Source of the DNA: Fredinandcohnia onubensis
GTDB lineage: Bacteria; Bacillota; Bacilli; Bacillales; Bacillaceae_L
Length of the DNA: 64,000 nucleotides
Direction of reading: 5' to 3'
Assembly (NCBI RefSeq): GCF_002734285.1
Contig: NZ_NSEA01000009.1
Coordinates: forward strand, 138,265 to 202,264
The position numbers and the translations under genes are program-made. The notes beneath the pieces were generated by a model that saw only the letters and a program-made list of their open reading frames with translations, did no database searches and was not told the origin of the DNA. Position 1 is the first letter of the stretch. Each line of letters starts with the position of its first letter. Shown in pieces: positions 25,743 to 34,500 of this stretch.

Positions 25743-25887
25743 GGTTGGGCTTGCCTCCACGGTTTGTGGGGGTATTTTTATTGAGAAGATATGCAGAAAC
25801 AAAAACTACCCAAAATTCTAATATTGATTTAAAAAGGTACATTCTGTACACTTAAATAAGTATTTTTTTGAAAAGGTGATACAAATT

Positions 25888-27402
25888 ATGCGAATTTTAT
25901 TCAGAGGGCTCGAGGATGACCGGTTTATGCGACCTTTACAGCTCATCACGAATCTTTTTTATGAGGAGAGTGAACTCTCAATCACAGAGTTAGAAAATCC
26001 TGAGCTATTAGTAGACTTCCAATATGAATATAATAGTCCTTTCATAACAACATATGCCAAACTGACTGACATCAAATCCGGCAACGAATTTAAGGGAAGC
26101 TATCGTAAGGAATTTCCTCCATTTGAGAATGACAAAGAACTATTTAAAAAGATAAAAAATGCAGTCTCACATGTGTATGTAATGGTCATGCAAGATTTTA
26201 CAGGTATTATTCAACCGTGGGGAATGCTCACTGGCATACGCCCAACAAAGCTGTTACACAATAAGATTCGAGATGGAAAATCTCATGAGGTAGCACACAA
26301 AGAGCTGAAAGAAGATTACTTAATTACAGACGAAAAACTCGAATTAATGCGCCAAATTGTCGACCGTCAACTCACAATGGTTTCTGATTTATATCAATTA
26401 CAAAATGAAGTAAGTATTTATATTGGGATTCCTTTCTGCCCAACAAAATGTGCCTATTGTACATTCCCTGCCTATGCCATCAATGGAAGACAAGGATCAG
26501 TCAATTCCTTCCTTGGAGGACTTCATTATGAGATGCGTGAGATGGGGCGTTGGTTAAAGGAAAATCATATCAATATTACTACTGTATATTATGGTGGCGG
26601 AACTCCAACAAGTATCACGGCAGCAGAGATGGACATGCTATATGAAGAAATGTACCAGTCCTTCCCAGATGTGAAAAACATACGTGAAATCACAGTTGAA
26701 GCGGGAAGACCTGACACGATTACACCTGAAAAACTTGACGTCCTAAAAAAGTGGAATATTGACCGTATCAGTATTAATCCGCAGTCCTATATACAGGAAA
26801 CACTAAAAGCGATTGGCCGTCATCATACGGTTGAAGAAACAGTTGAAAAGTTTCATCTTGCACGAAATATGGGGATGAACAATATCAACATGGACTTAAT
26901 CATTGGCCTTCCGGGTGAAGGGGTAGAAGAGTTCAATTATACCCTCTCAGAAACAGAAAAGCTTATGCCTGAGTCATTAACCGTTCATACTTTATCCTTT
27001 AAGCGTGCATCTGAAATGACACGAAACAAGAAAAAATATAAGGTTGCCGGCCGTGAAGAAATTACAGAGATGATGAATAATGCTTCAACTTGGACAAAGG
27101 AAAACGGGTATGTTCCATATTATTTATATCGAATGAAGAACATACTTGGAAACCTAGAGAATGTTGGCTATTCACTACCAGGGCAAGAGAGTATCTACAA
27201 TATTATGATTATGGAAGAAATGCAAACAATCATTGGTCTAGGCTGTGGAGCAGCTAGCAAATTTATTGATCCTGTGACAGGAAAGATTACTCAGTTTGCA
27301 AACCCGAAGGATCCGAAATCCTACAATGATCATTTTATTGAATACACGAACAAAAAAATCGATATTTTAAACGATTTGTTTGGAGTAGTAAAAGGGGTAT
27401 AG
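25888..27402 (+). CDS. hemZ: Oxygen-independent coproporphyrinogen III oxidase HemZ
   Basis: The 504-aa radical SAM protein has the cluster motif CPTKCAYC near residue 187 (CxxxCxxC), preceded by SIYIGIPF, and the HemN-type YYGGGTPTSI and INPQSY segments. An N-terminal ~165-residue domain is specific to HemZ-type proteins. It converts coproporphyrinogen III to protoporphyrinogen IX for heme synthesis without oxygen. ATG at 25888 with AAAAGG upstream; the GTG at 25876 would overlap that site. Confidence 0.92.
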   Translation: MRILFRGLEDDRFMRPLQLITNLFYEESELSITELENPELLVDFQYEYNSPFITTYAKLTDIKSGNEFKGSYRKEFPPFENDKELFKKIKNAVSHVYVMVMQDFTGIIQPWGMLTGIRPTKLLHNKIRDGKSHEVAHKELKEDYLITDEKLELMRQIVDRQLTMVSDLYQLQNEVSIYIGIPFCPTKCAYCTFPAYAINGRQGSVNSFLGGLHYEMREMGRWLKENHINITTVYYGGGTPTSITAAEMDMLYEEMYQSFPDVKNIREITVEAGRPDTITPEKLDVLKKWNIDRISINPQSYIQETLKAIGRHHTVEETVEKFHLARNMGMNNINMDLIIGLPGEGVEEFNYTLSETEKLMPESLTVHTLSFKRASEMTRNKKKYKVAGREEITEMMNNASTWTKENGYVPYYLYRMKNILGNLENVGYSLPGQESIYNIMIMEEMQTIIGLGCGAASKFIDPVTGKITQFANPKDPKSYNDHFIEYTNKKIDILNDLFGVVKGV

Positions 27403-27423
27403 GAAACTATGCCTCTTTTTTTT
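27393..27423 (+). terminator. Terminator overlapping the end of hemZ
   Basis: AGGGGTATAG (27393-27402, including the hemZ stop) pairs with CTATGCCTCT with two G-U pairs, followed by eight T. Confidence 0.85.
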
Positions 27424-27510
27424 CGTTCAAAAAGGAGGATTTTTCTTTATAATGAGGAATTATTCAAGTACTAGAACTCATAAAGTTAAACAGATTCCTT
27501 TTCATTAAAA

Positions 27511-27524
27511 TGTAAACGCTTTCT
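27511..27524. promoter_or_regulatory. cre site upstream of the acyl-CoA dehydrogenase gene
   Basis: TGTAAACGCTTTCT matches TGNAANCGNWNNCW at every position. It lies 107 bp upstream of the acyl-CoA dehydrogenase start and suggests CcpA repression of fatty acid use. Confidence 0.7.
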
Positions 27525-27630
27525 ATTTTGTTTCTATTAGACAAGACTTCCACAAAAATACCACATTATATTTATCCATTATGAAACATACATTGATAAA
27601 AACAAACCCTTATAACTAGGAGGGATAATA

Positions 27631-28770
27631 ATGACCGCACGTTATTTACAAGACGAGCATCATATATTTCGCGATGCCTTTCAAAAGTTTCTTGAAAAAG
27701 AAGCATATCCCTATTATAACGATTGGGAAAAAAACGGGATAATCCCTCGTTCTTTCTGGACAAAAATGGGGGATAATGGCTTTTTATGTCCATGGGTTGA
27801 TGAAAAATATGGAGGACTTAATGCTGATTTTGGCTATACTGTCGTCATTAACGAAGAGCTTGAACGAGTTGGCGCAAGCATGATAGGAATAGGTCTTCAT
27901 AGTGATATCGTGGTTCCTTATATAAATGAATATGGCACAGAGGAACAAAAACAAAAATGGCTGCCAACATGTATATCAGGTGAAATGATTACAGCAATAG
28001 CGATGACAGAACCAGGTGCTGGTTCGGATTTGGCAGGGATTAAAACGACTGCTGTAAAGAAAGGGGATCATTACATTGTAAACGGTCAGAAAACATTTAT
28101 AACAAACGGCATTCATGCGGATTTAGTCGTTGTTGTTTGTAAAACAGATCCAAAAGAAAAACATAAAGGAATTAGTTTGTTAGCAATTGAAAAAGATACC
28201 CCTGGATTCACTCGGGGAAGGAAACTCGATAAGGTTGGTCTCCATGCACAAGATACGGCAGAACTGATTTTCGAAGATGCAGTTGTCCCTGCTGAAAATC
28301 TAATTGGAATCGAGGGGAAGGGCTTTTATTACTTAATGCAGCAGCTCCAGCAAGAAAGGCTAATTGTTGCAATATCCGCTCAAATAGCAGCTGAGACAAT
28401 GCTAAAGCTAACATTGAAATATGTTAAAGATCGCGAGGCTTTTGGACGATCGATTAGTAAATTCCAACATATTCAATTTAGACTTGCAGAGATGGCAACT
28501 GAAGTTGAAATAGGCAGAACCTTTTTAGATGATTTGATTGAGAAACATATCGCAGGAAAGGATGTGGTGACAAAGGTTTCCATGGCCAAATGGTGGTTAA
28601 CCGATATGGCAAAAAAAGTCGCAGCTGAATGTATGCACCTACATGGTGGATACGGATATATGGAGGAATACGAGATTGCGAGACGGTATCGTGACACACC
28701 AGTATCCGCGATTTATGCAGGGACAAATGAAATCATGAAAACGATAATTGCGAAAAATATGGGACTATAA
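27631..28770 (+). CDS. Acyl-CoA dehydrogenase (long-chain/isovaleryl type)
   Basis: The 379-aa flavoprotein has ITAIAMTEPGAGSDLAGI (FAD/substrate site, about residue 128), KTFITNG, and the C-terminal signature LHGGYGYMEEYEIARRYRD. At the place where short-chain enzymes carry the catalytic base (YEGT) it has YAGT. Instead Glu is present in QQERLIVA near residue 247, the position used by long-chain and isovaleryl-CoA dehydrogenases. It catalyses the first step of beta-oxidation. A CoA ligase gene follows 54 bp downstream. Confidence 0.9.
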   Translation: MTARYLQDEHHIFRDAFQKFLEKEAYPYYNDWEKNGIIPRSFWTKMGDNGFLCPWVDEKYGGLNADFGYTVVINEELERVGASMIGIGLHSDIVVPYINEYGTEEQKQKWLPTCISGEMITAIAMTEPGAGSDLAGIKTTAVKKGDHYIVNGQKTFITNGIHADLVVVVCKTDPKEKHKGISLLAIEKDTPGFTRGRKLDKVGLHAQDTAELIFEDAVVPAENLIGIEGKGFYYLMQQLQQERLIVAISAQIAAETMLKLTLKYVKDREAFGRSISKFQHIQFRLAEMATEVEIGRTFLDDLIEKHIAGKDVVTKVSMAKWWLTDMAKKVAAECMHLHGGYGYMEEYEIARRYRDTPVSAIYAGTNEIMKTIIAKNMGL

Positions 28771-28824
28771 GTTTACAAGCGTAACTTGATTTTTTCAAAT
28801 TATTTTGAAGTGGGGGAATGGATT

Positions 28825-30444
28825 ATGATGAATGTACCATTGCTAGTTTCATCAATGCTCGAGCGTGCAGAGAGGTATTTTCCAAAGAAAACCGTAGTTT
28901 CGAGAACTACAACTGGTATTGTAACTCATACCTATAAAGAGATAGGTGAACGAACAAGGAGATTATCAAGTGCCCTAGACAAAATCGGGGTCAGTAAAGG
29001 TGACCGTATTGGAACACTAGCATGGAATCACCATCGTCATCTAGAAGCTTATTTTGCGATACCTGGTATTGGTGCAGTTCTTCATACCATCAATATCCGC
29101 CTTTCACCCGCGCATATAGTCTACATCATCAATCATGCTGAAGATAAAGTACTGCTTTTTGATGAAGATCTACTTCCATTATTAGAAAAGGTTAAGGATC
29201 AATTAAAAACAGTTGAGGCGTTCGTCATAATGACTGATAAGGATGAATTGCCTGAATCAAACTTAGAGCCACTTTATCATTATGAAGAAATTGTAAATGA
29301 AGGAAATCCTGCATTCGAATTTAAGAAAGACCTTGATGAAAATGATCCGGTAGGGATGTGCTATACATCTGCAACAACAGGTAATCCGAAAGGGGTTATC
29401 TATTCAAACCGAGGAGTTGTCTTACATAGTATGGCACTCGGTCTAGCTGATAGTTCAGGATTGACGGAAAGTGATATTGCGATGCCAGTTGTTCCGATGT
29501 TCCACGTAAATGCCTGGGGATTACCTTTTGCGGCGGTGTGGTTTGGAACCACTCTCGTTATGCCAGGACCCTATTTTACTCCAAAGGTATTAGCTGAATT
29601 AATAGATTCCCAGAAAGTAACAATAACTGCGGGTGTACCAACAATCTGGCTTGGGCTTCTTAATGAACTAGAGCAAGGCAACTACGATACAAGTAGTTTA
29701 ACTCGTATTTTATGTGGTGGTTCTGCAGCTCCAAAGGGGCTTATTCAAGCGTTTGAATCAAAATACAAAATCCCGTTTATCCATGCTTATGGGATGACAG
29801 AAACAACACCACTTGTTGTGTTATCTCGTCTAAAAAGCTATCAAAATGACCTTTCAGAAGAAGAAAAACTAGAAATTCGGTCGAAACAAGGGTCTATCGT
29901 CCCTTTAGTTGAAATGAAGGTAGTCGGGGCAAATGGAGAAGTTGCCAATGACGGTAAAGAAATGGGAGAGTTATTGTTAAGAGGAAATTGGATTGCTGAT
30001 GAGTATTATAGGGATGAGCGAACAAATGAAGCGTTCCGAGATGGGTGGTTACATACCGGAGATGTAGTCACAGTAGATGAAGAAGGAATTGTGAAGATTG
30101 TGGATCGAACAAAGGATCTTATCAAGAGTGGTGGAGAATGGATTTCCTCCGTTGATATTGAGAATGCACTCATGGCTCATGAGTCAGTGTTTGAAGCAGC
30201 TGTTATTGCAGTACCGCATGAAAGATGGCAAGAACGTCCAGTTGCATGTGTAGTGTTAAAAGATGCTGCAAAGGACCAAATCACAAAGGATGAGTTACTT
30301 GAGTTTCTAAAGCCACAATTTGCGAAATGGTGGTTGCCAGATGATATCATCTTTATGGATGAAATCCCGAAAACATCAGTAGGAAAGTTCCTGAAAAGAG
30401 CCCTGCGAGACCAACTGAAAGACCATCTATCACAAGTTAAGTGA
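28825..30444 (+). CDS. Long-chain fatty acid-CoA ligase
   Basis: The 539-aa ANL enzyme has the AMP-binding motif YTSATTGNPKGVIYSNR (about residue 176), AYGMTETTPL, DGWLHTGDVV, DRTKDLIKSGGEWIS and the C-terminal catalytic Lys in PKTSVGKFLKR. It activates a fatty acid to acyl-CoA for the dehydrogenase encoded just upstream. ATG at 28825 follows GTGGGGGA; ATG at 28828 is an alternative. Its 3' UTR contains a 53-bp repeat array before the terminator. Confidence 0.9.
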   Translation: MMNVPLLVSSMLERAERYFPKKTVVSRTTTGIVTHTYKEIGERTRRLSSALDKIGVSKGDRIGTLAWNHHRHLEAYFAIPGIGAVLHTINIRLSPAHIVYIINHAEDKVLLFDEDLLPLLEKVKDQLKTVEAFVIMTDKDELPESNLEPLYHYEEIVNEGNPAFEFKKDLDENDPVGMCYTSATTGNPKGVIYSNRGVVLHSMALGLADSSGLTESDIAMPVVPMFHVNAWGLPFAAVWFGTTLVMPGPYFTPKVLAELIDSQKVTITAGVPTIWLGLLNELEQGNYDTSSLTRILCGGSAAPKGLIQAFESKYKIPFIHAYGMTETTPLVVLSRLKSYQNDLSEEEKLEIRSKQGSIVPLVEMKVVGANGEVANDGKEMGELLLRGNWIADEYYRDERTNEAFRDGWLHTGDVVTVDEEGIVKIVDRTKDLIKSGGEWISSVDIENALMAHESVFEAAVIAVPHERWQERPVACVVLKDAAKDQITKDELLEFLKPQFAKWWLPDDIIFMDEIPKTSVGKFLKRALRDQLKDHLSQVK

Positions 30445-30472
30445 ACATGTAGGTGGACTTTACATCAAACAG

Positions 30473-30894
30473 GGTAAAGAGGTACGTCTCTGGATAAAAT
30501 TAGGAGATGGTGAACTCGCAAACATGGTAAAGAGGTTCGGGATTGGATAAAACTAGGAGATGGCGAACCCGTAAACGTTGTAAAGGGGTTCGTAACTGGA
30601 TAAAACTAGGGGATAGCGAACTCGCAAACGTTGTAAAGAGGCTCGAGATTGGATAAAACTAGGAGACATCGAACCCGCAAACATGGTAAAGAGGCACGCA
30701 CCTGGATAAAACTTGGAGATGGCGAATCGCGAACGTGGTAAAGAGGTTCGTAACTGGATAAAACTAGGGGATAGCGAACCTGCAAACGTGGTAAAGAGGT
30801 TCAGCATTGGATAAAATTAGGAGATACAAAACCTGCAAACATGGTAAAGAGGTCCTCATATGGATAAAACTGGTAGATACCGAACGCGCAAAAG
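30473..30894. repeat. Tandem repeat, eight copies, 53-bp period
   Basis: Copies begin with GGTAAAGAGG (or TGTAAAG) at 30473, 30526, 30579, 30632, 30685, 30737, 30790 and 30843. Two blocks are conserved, GGTAAAGAGG and TGGATAAAACTAGGAGAT, with an 8-nt variable stretch between them. Most copies can pair GGTTCG with CGAACC. The array lies between the ligase stop and its terminator, so it is probably transcribed as 3' UTR. 53 is not a multiple of three; it is not coding. Confidence 0.95.
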
Positions 30895-30925
30895 GGTCAT
30901 CCAATAAACTCTGGATGACCTTATT
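30895..30925 (+). terminator. Terminator after the repeat array
   Basis: GGTCATCC and GGATGACC form an 8-bp stem followed by TTATTAATTT. It directly follows the last repeat copy. Confidence 0.75.
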
Positions 30926-30932
30926 AATTTAT

Positions 30933-30946
30933 TGAAAACGGTTTCT
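30933..30946. promoter_or_regulatory. cre site upstream of yhaR
   Basis: TGAAAACGGTTTCT agrees fully with the cre consensus. It lies 54 bp upstream of the enoyl-CoA hydratase start and overlaps or precedes its promoter (TATAAT-like sequence at about 30963). Confidence 0.7.
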
Positions 30947-30999
30947 TTTAAAGTAATATAATTATATAATAGTAGAAACACCACTAAGGGGGCTTTATA

Positions 31000-31788
31000 A
31001 TGGCAATCGAACAAGTAGAAAAAGTGTTTCTTCATATGGATGAGCGAGTAGCCTATCTTACTCTAAATCGCCCAGAGGCACTTAATTCGATGGATATTGA
31101 AATGCTTAATCAAATTTTACATAGTTTAAAAGAAGTAGCTGCCAACGATGAAGTGGATATCCTTGTATTGTCTGGTAGTGGACGTAGCTTTTCAGCTGGA
31201 GGAGATATTAAAACAATGTTAAGTTCCACTGACGAAAGTGCTTTTGCACCTGTGATGGAACTTATTTCAGAAATAATGAAAACGCTCTATTTGTTACCGA
31301 AACTAGTACTCAGTGCAATAAATGGACCAGCTGCTGGACTAGGGTTAAGCTTTGCGTTAGGAGCTGATTACATCATCGCCGATCGACAATCAAGATTAGC
31401 TATGAACTTTATCGGGATCGGCCTAATTCCTGACGGTGGTGCACATTTCTTCCTTGAAAAAAGACTAGGCGAAGCAAGAGCCAAACATTTAATTTGGGAA
31501 GGGAAGCCATTATCACCAGGAGAAGCTCTACATATTGGATTAATTGATGAGGTTGCAGAGGAAGAACTGCAAACAGCTGTCATCCATAAGGTGAAAAAGT
31601 GGAAAAAGAAACCTGTACTTGCCATGATTCAAACTAAGTTTATCTACAATCAAATGCACTTACCAGAGCTTGAAAAAATATTGGAATTAGAAAAACACGG
31701 ACAGTATACAATGAGAAATACAAAGGACCATCGCGAAGGCATTCAAGCCTTTTTAGAAAAAAGAAAGCCAATTTTTAAAGGCGAATAA
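31000..31788 (+). CDS. yhaR: Enoyl-CoA hydratase/isomerase family protein YhaR
   Basis: The 262-aa crotonase-fold protein has LTLNRPEALNSMD (about 20), the oxyanion-hole segments GRSFSAGGDIKTML (about 64) and NGPAAGLGLSFALGADYIIA, and IPDGGAHFFL. The first catalytic Glu position is occupied by the NFIGIGLIPDGGA segment, so isomerase or another crotonase activity cannot be excluded. Position matches yhaR. With the two preceding genes it completes a fatty acid degradation group. Confidence 0.85.
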   Translation: MAIEQVEKVFLHMDERVAYLTLNRPEALNSMDIEMLNQILHSLKEVAANDEVDILVLSGSGRSFSAGGDIKTMLSSTDESAFAPVMELISEIMKTLYLLPKLVLSAINGPAAGLGLSFALGADYIIADRQSRLAMNFIGIGLIPDGGAHFFLEKRLGEARAKHLIWEGKPLSPGEALHIGLIDEVAEEELQTAVIHKVKKWKKKPVLAMIQTKFIYNQMHLPELEKILELEKHGQYTMRNTKDHREGIQAFLEKRKPIFKGE

Positions 31789-31793
31789 TGAAG

Positions 31794-31826
31794 AAAATCC
31801 CGTTGAAAGCACAGCGGGATTTTTTT
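31794..31826 (+). terminator. Terminator of yhaR
   Basis: AAAATCCCG and CGGGATTTTTT form a stem with T tract, 6 bp after the yhaR stop. Confidence 0.88.
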
Positions 31827-31863
31827 AATAAAAAAAAACAGGTACCCAGAATTTGGTACCTGT

Positions 31864-32046
31864 TTATCGATGAAATAACACTAATTTTCCTGATGAGCTT
31901 GTGCAGCGATGTGTCGTTTCTAAATAGTTTTTTTCCTTCAGAATTCTTTCACCAGTTTCCTTTGCCTCTTTTTCAGTAGCAGCTTCGAATGTTTCCTCAA
32001 GTAATTTTTCTCCCGTTTTATCAAACACTGTTAACACATAGTTCAT
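31864..32046 (-). CDS. yhzD: YhzD-like small protein
   Basis: The protein has 60 residues: a short beta strand start YVLTVFDKTGEKLLEETF, then a charged helix with repeated EAKETGERI. Its size and place between yhaR and yhaQ fit the YhzD family as I recall it. An inverted repeat GGTACC..GGTACC just after its stop (31841-31862) may end it. Function unknown. Confidence 0.7.
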   Translation of the reverse strand: MNYVLTVFDKTGEKLLEETFEAATEKEAKETGERILKEKNYLETTHRCTSSSGKLVLFHR

Positions 32047-32205
32047 GTCAGAGCCTCCCCATAAATAAAGTTAAAATTCAGATACTTAAAGTGTAGTTGA
32101 TTGCAAGATTCAGCGCAATAAAAACAATGAATAAATGTGTTATGATAATTTTTGAAACTTTTTCCTAACTCATTCGTAAAAACAACAGGAGAAGGAGGAA
32201 TCGAA

Positions 32206-33105
32206 ATGGCATTACAGCTAGAAAATGTGACAAAACGATTTGGTAGTTTCACAGCTGTTGATAATCTATCAATTGAAATACCTGAGCGTGAAATGTTTGG
32301 TTTTTTAGGTGCCAATGGGGCAGGAAAGACAACAACATTTCGGATGATTCTCGGATTACTAGATGCCAGTGATGGCCGAATTAGTTGGGATGGTAAAAAG
32401 ATTAATTATGAGACTAGCCATATGATTGGGTACTTACCAGAAGAAAGAGGACTTTACCCAAAAATGAAGGTACGTGATCAACTTGTGTACCTAGCGAGAC
32501 TGCGCGGAATGCAAAAACAAGAAATTTTACAACAGATTGATTACTGGTTAGAACGATTTAAAGTACCTGAATATGCAACGAAAAAAGTTGAAGAATTATC
32601 AAAAGGGAACCAGCAAAAAATACAGTTTATTGCATCTGTCATTCATAAGCCGAAGCTACTTATTCTTGATGAACCATTCAGTGGGCTTGATCCCGTGAAT
32701 GTTGAGCTTCTAAAAGAAGCCGTTGTAGATTTGAAAAATGCTGGAACCTCAATTGTATTTTCAAGTCACCGGATGGAACATGTTGAGGAATTATGTGAGC
32801 ATTTATGCATTATGCATCATGGTAAACCAGTTGTACATGGTTCTCTAAAAGAAATTAAGCGTTCTTTTGGAAAGAAAAATGTAATTGTACATGCCGATTT
32901 TGATATCAGTCATTTAAAAACATTAGCAGGTGTAACAAGGGCGAAGGAAACTGCGGAGGGCCTCCATTTACAGGTTGAAAGTGAACAAATTTCACAAAAA
33001 ATATTAGATTCTATTGCGGGAAAAGGCTTTGTTCGAAAGTTTGTATTAGAGGAACCTTCCTTAAATGATATTTTTATCGAAAAGGTAGGTGCTTCTTATG
33101 AATAA
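32206..33105 (+). CDS. yhaQ: ABC transporter ATPase YhaQ (NatA-like)
   Basis: The 299-aa protein has Walker A GANGAGKTT (about 38), signature SKGNQQK, Walker B LLILDEPFSGLDPVN and an extra C-terminal domain (about 215-299) as in NatA-type ATPases. It pairs with the permease YhaP, whose ATG lies inside its last codons. NatAB relatives export sodium; the substrate of YhaQP is not established. ATG at 32206 with GAAGGAGGA upstream. Confidence 0.9.
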   Translation: MALQLENVTKRFGSFTAVDNLSIEIPEREMFGFLGANGAGKTTTFRMILGLLDASDGRISWDGKKINYETSHMIGYLPEERGLYPKMKVRDQLVYLARLRGMQKQEILQQIDYWLERFKVPEYATKKVEELSKGNQQKIQFIASVIHKPKLLILDEPFSGLDPVNVELLKEAVVDLKNAGTSIVFSSHRMEHVEELCEHLCIMHHGKPVVHGSLKEIKRSFGKKNVIVHADFDISHLKTLAGVTRAKETAEGLHLQVESEQISQKILDSIAGKGFVRKFVLEEPSLNDIFIEKVGASYE

Positions 33106-34351
33106 GTTTTGGATTATCCTTTTTCACACATATGTGAGTAAATTAAAAACAAAATCATTTATTATTACGACATTGATAACAGCACTCATTATCTTTGGAC
33201 TGGCAAATATACAATCCATTATTGAAAAATTTGATGAAGATGAAACAAACCATGTAGCAGTTCTAAGCGAGTCAGAGGAACTTTATCAAGCTTATGAGCA
33301 GACTTTAACAGCAATGTCTACTGATATCGTCATTGAAAAGATGGAAGGGTCAGAAGAGAATGCGCAAGAACGGGTTACCGCCGAAGAATTAACCGGTTAT
33401 CTTATTCTAACGGAAACACCTGAAGGACTACCAGAGGGAGTTTATAAGGCACCGTCGATAACGGATTCAGAAATCACTGGGCAACTAGAACAGGCTCTTC
33501 AACAGTTGAAGGTGACAATCGCAACCACAAAAGCGGGATTAACTCCAGATCAGATTAATCAACTGTATGCACCTGTTCAATTTGATAAAGTGGCCCTTGA
33601 AGAAAATGCAAAAACGGAAGAAGAACTTAATCAAGCGCGTGGTTTAGTTTATGTCCTTTTATTTGTTATCTATTTTGCAGTCATCATGTATGCAAATATG
33701 ATTGCGATGGAAGTTGCTACTGAAAAATCATCTCGTGTTATGGAAATATTGATTTCAAGTGTTTCTCCGATTAAGCAAATGTTCGGTAAGATTCTTGGAA
33801 TTGCACTTTTGAGTCTAACTCAATTTGCTGTGATTTTATTGGTTGGATATGGCTCCTTGAAGCAAAGCATGAGTGGAATGGAAGGCGGATTTTTTGAAGT
33901 GTTTGGTTTTGGCGATTTGCCTGTATCAACCTTTGTTTACGCTGGTGTTTTCTTTATTTTGGGATACTTCTTATATGCAACACTTGCAGCCTTCTTAGGC
34001 TCTCTAGTAAGTCGAATTGAAGATGTTCAACAAATGATCACACCGATGACCTTATTAATCGTAGCCGCATTTATGATTGCTATGTTTGGGCTAACAAAAC
34101 CAGAATCATCCGTGATTACAATCACTTCTTATATTCCATTTTTCGCACCAATGATTATGTTCCTTCGAGTTGGTATGTTAACACTTCCAACCTGGGAAAT
34201 TGCGTTATCAATCGGGATACTAGTTTCAACAATTACTCTACTTGCGATATTTGGAGCTAGAGTCTACCGCGGAGGAGTCCTTATGTACGGTAAATCTTCC
34301 TCCTTCAAAGACATCAAAAAAGCCTTACAACTCACAAAGAATGATAAATAA
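33098..34351 (+). CDS. yhaP: ABC-2 type permease YhaP (NatB-like)
   Basis: The 417-aa protein has helix 1 at about 15-35, a long extracytoplasmic loop (about 45-175), then five to six membrane helices. The ABC-2 signature EKSSRVMEILISSVSPIKQMFGKILG (key EKSSRVMEILISS) is near residue 210. The start overlaps yhaQ by 8 bp. It forms the membrane part of an exporter with YhaQ. Ended by a terminator at 34366. Confidence 0.9.
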   Translation: MNKFWIILFHTYVSKLKTKSFIITTLITALIIFGLANIQSIIEKFDEDETNHVAVLSESEELYQAYEQTLTAMSTDIVIEKMEGSEENAQERVTAEELTGYLILTETPEGLPEGVYKAPSITDSEITGQLEQALQQLKVTIATTKAGLTPDQINQLYAPVQFDKVALEENAKTEEELNQARGLVYVLLFVIYFAVIMYANMIAMEVATEKSSRVMEILISSVSPIKQMFGKILGIALLSLTQFAVILLVGYGSLKQSMSGMEGGFFEVFGFGDLPVSTFVYAGVFFILGYFLYATLAAFLGSLVSRIEDVQQMITPMTLLIVAAFMIAMFGLTKPESSVITITSYIPFFAPMIMFLRVGMLTLPTWEIALSIGILVSTITLLAIFGARVYRGGVLMYGKSSSFKDIKKALQLTKNDK

Positions 34352-34365
34352 GCTGCTAGAATTGG

Positions 34366-34392
34366 ACCGAGGGTTATTCCCCTCGGTTTTTA
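34366..34392 (+). terminator. Terminator of yhaQP
   Basis: ACCGAGGG and CCCTCGGT form an 8-bp stem followed by TTTTTAT. Confidence 0.88.
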
Positions 34393-34500
34393 TGTGTTTT
34401 AAACCTATAAATACCCTGATATTTCACAAAAAAATAAGAACGTGCATTCGTATCAAGAAGGTGTTAGAATATAGGTAAATGAGTCTAAAGGAGCTATTTA

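Noticed and set aside
30553-30807. 84-codon minus-strand ORF with repeated peptide segments
   Set aside because: It is produced by reading across the 53-bp repeats; the period is not a multiple of three and no ribosome site is present.
30473-30894. CRISPR-like look of the 53-bp array
   Set aside because: The conserved blocks are separated by only about 8 variable bases and no cas genes are nearby.
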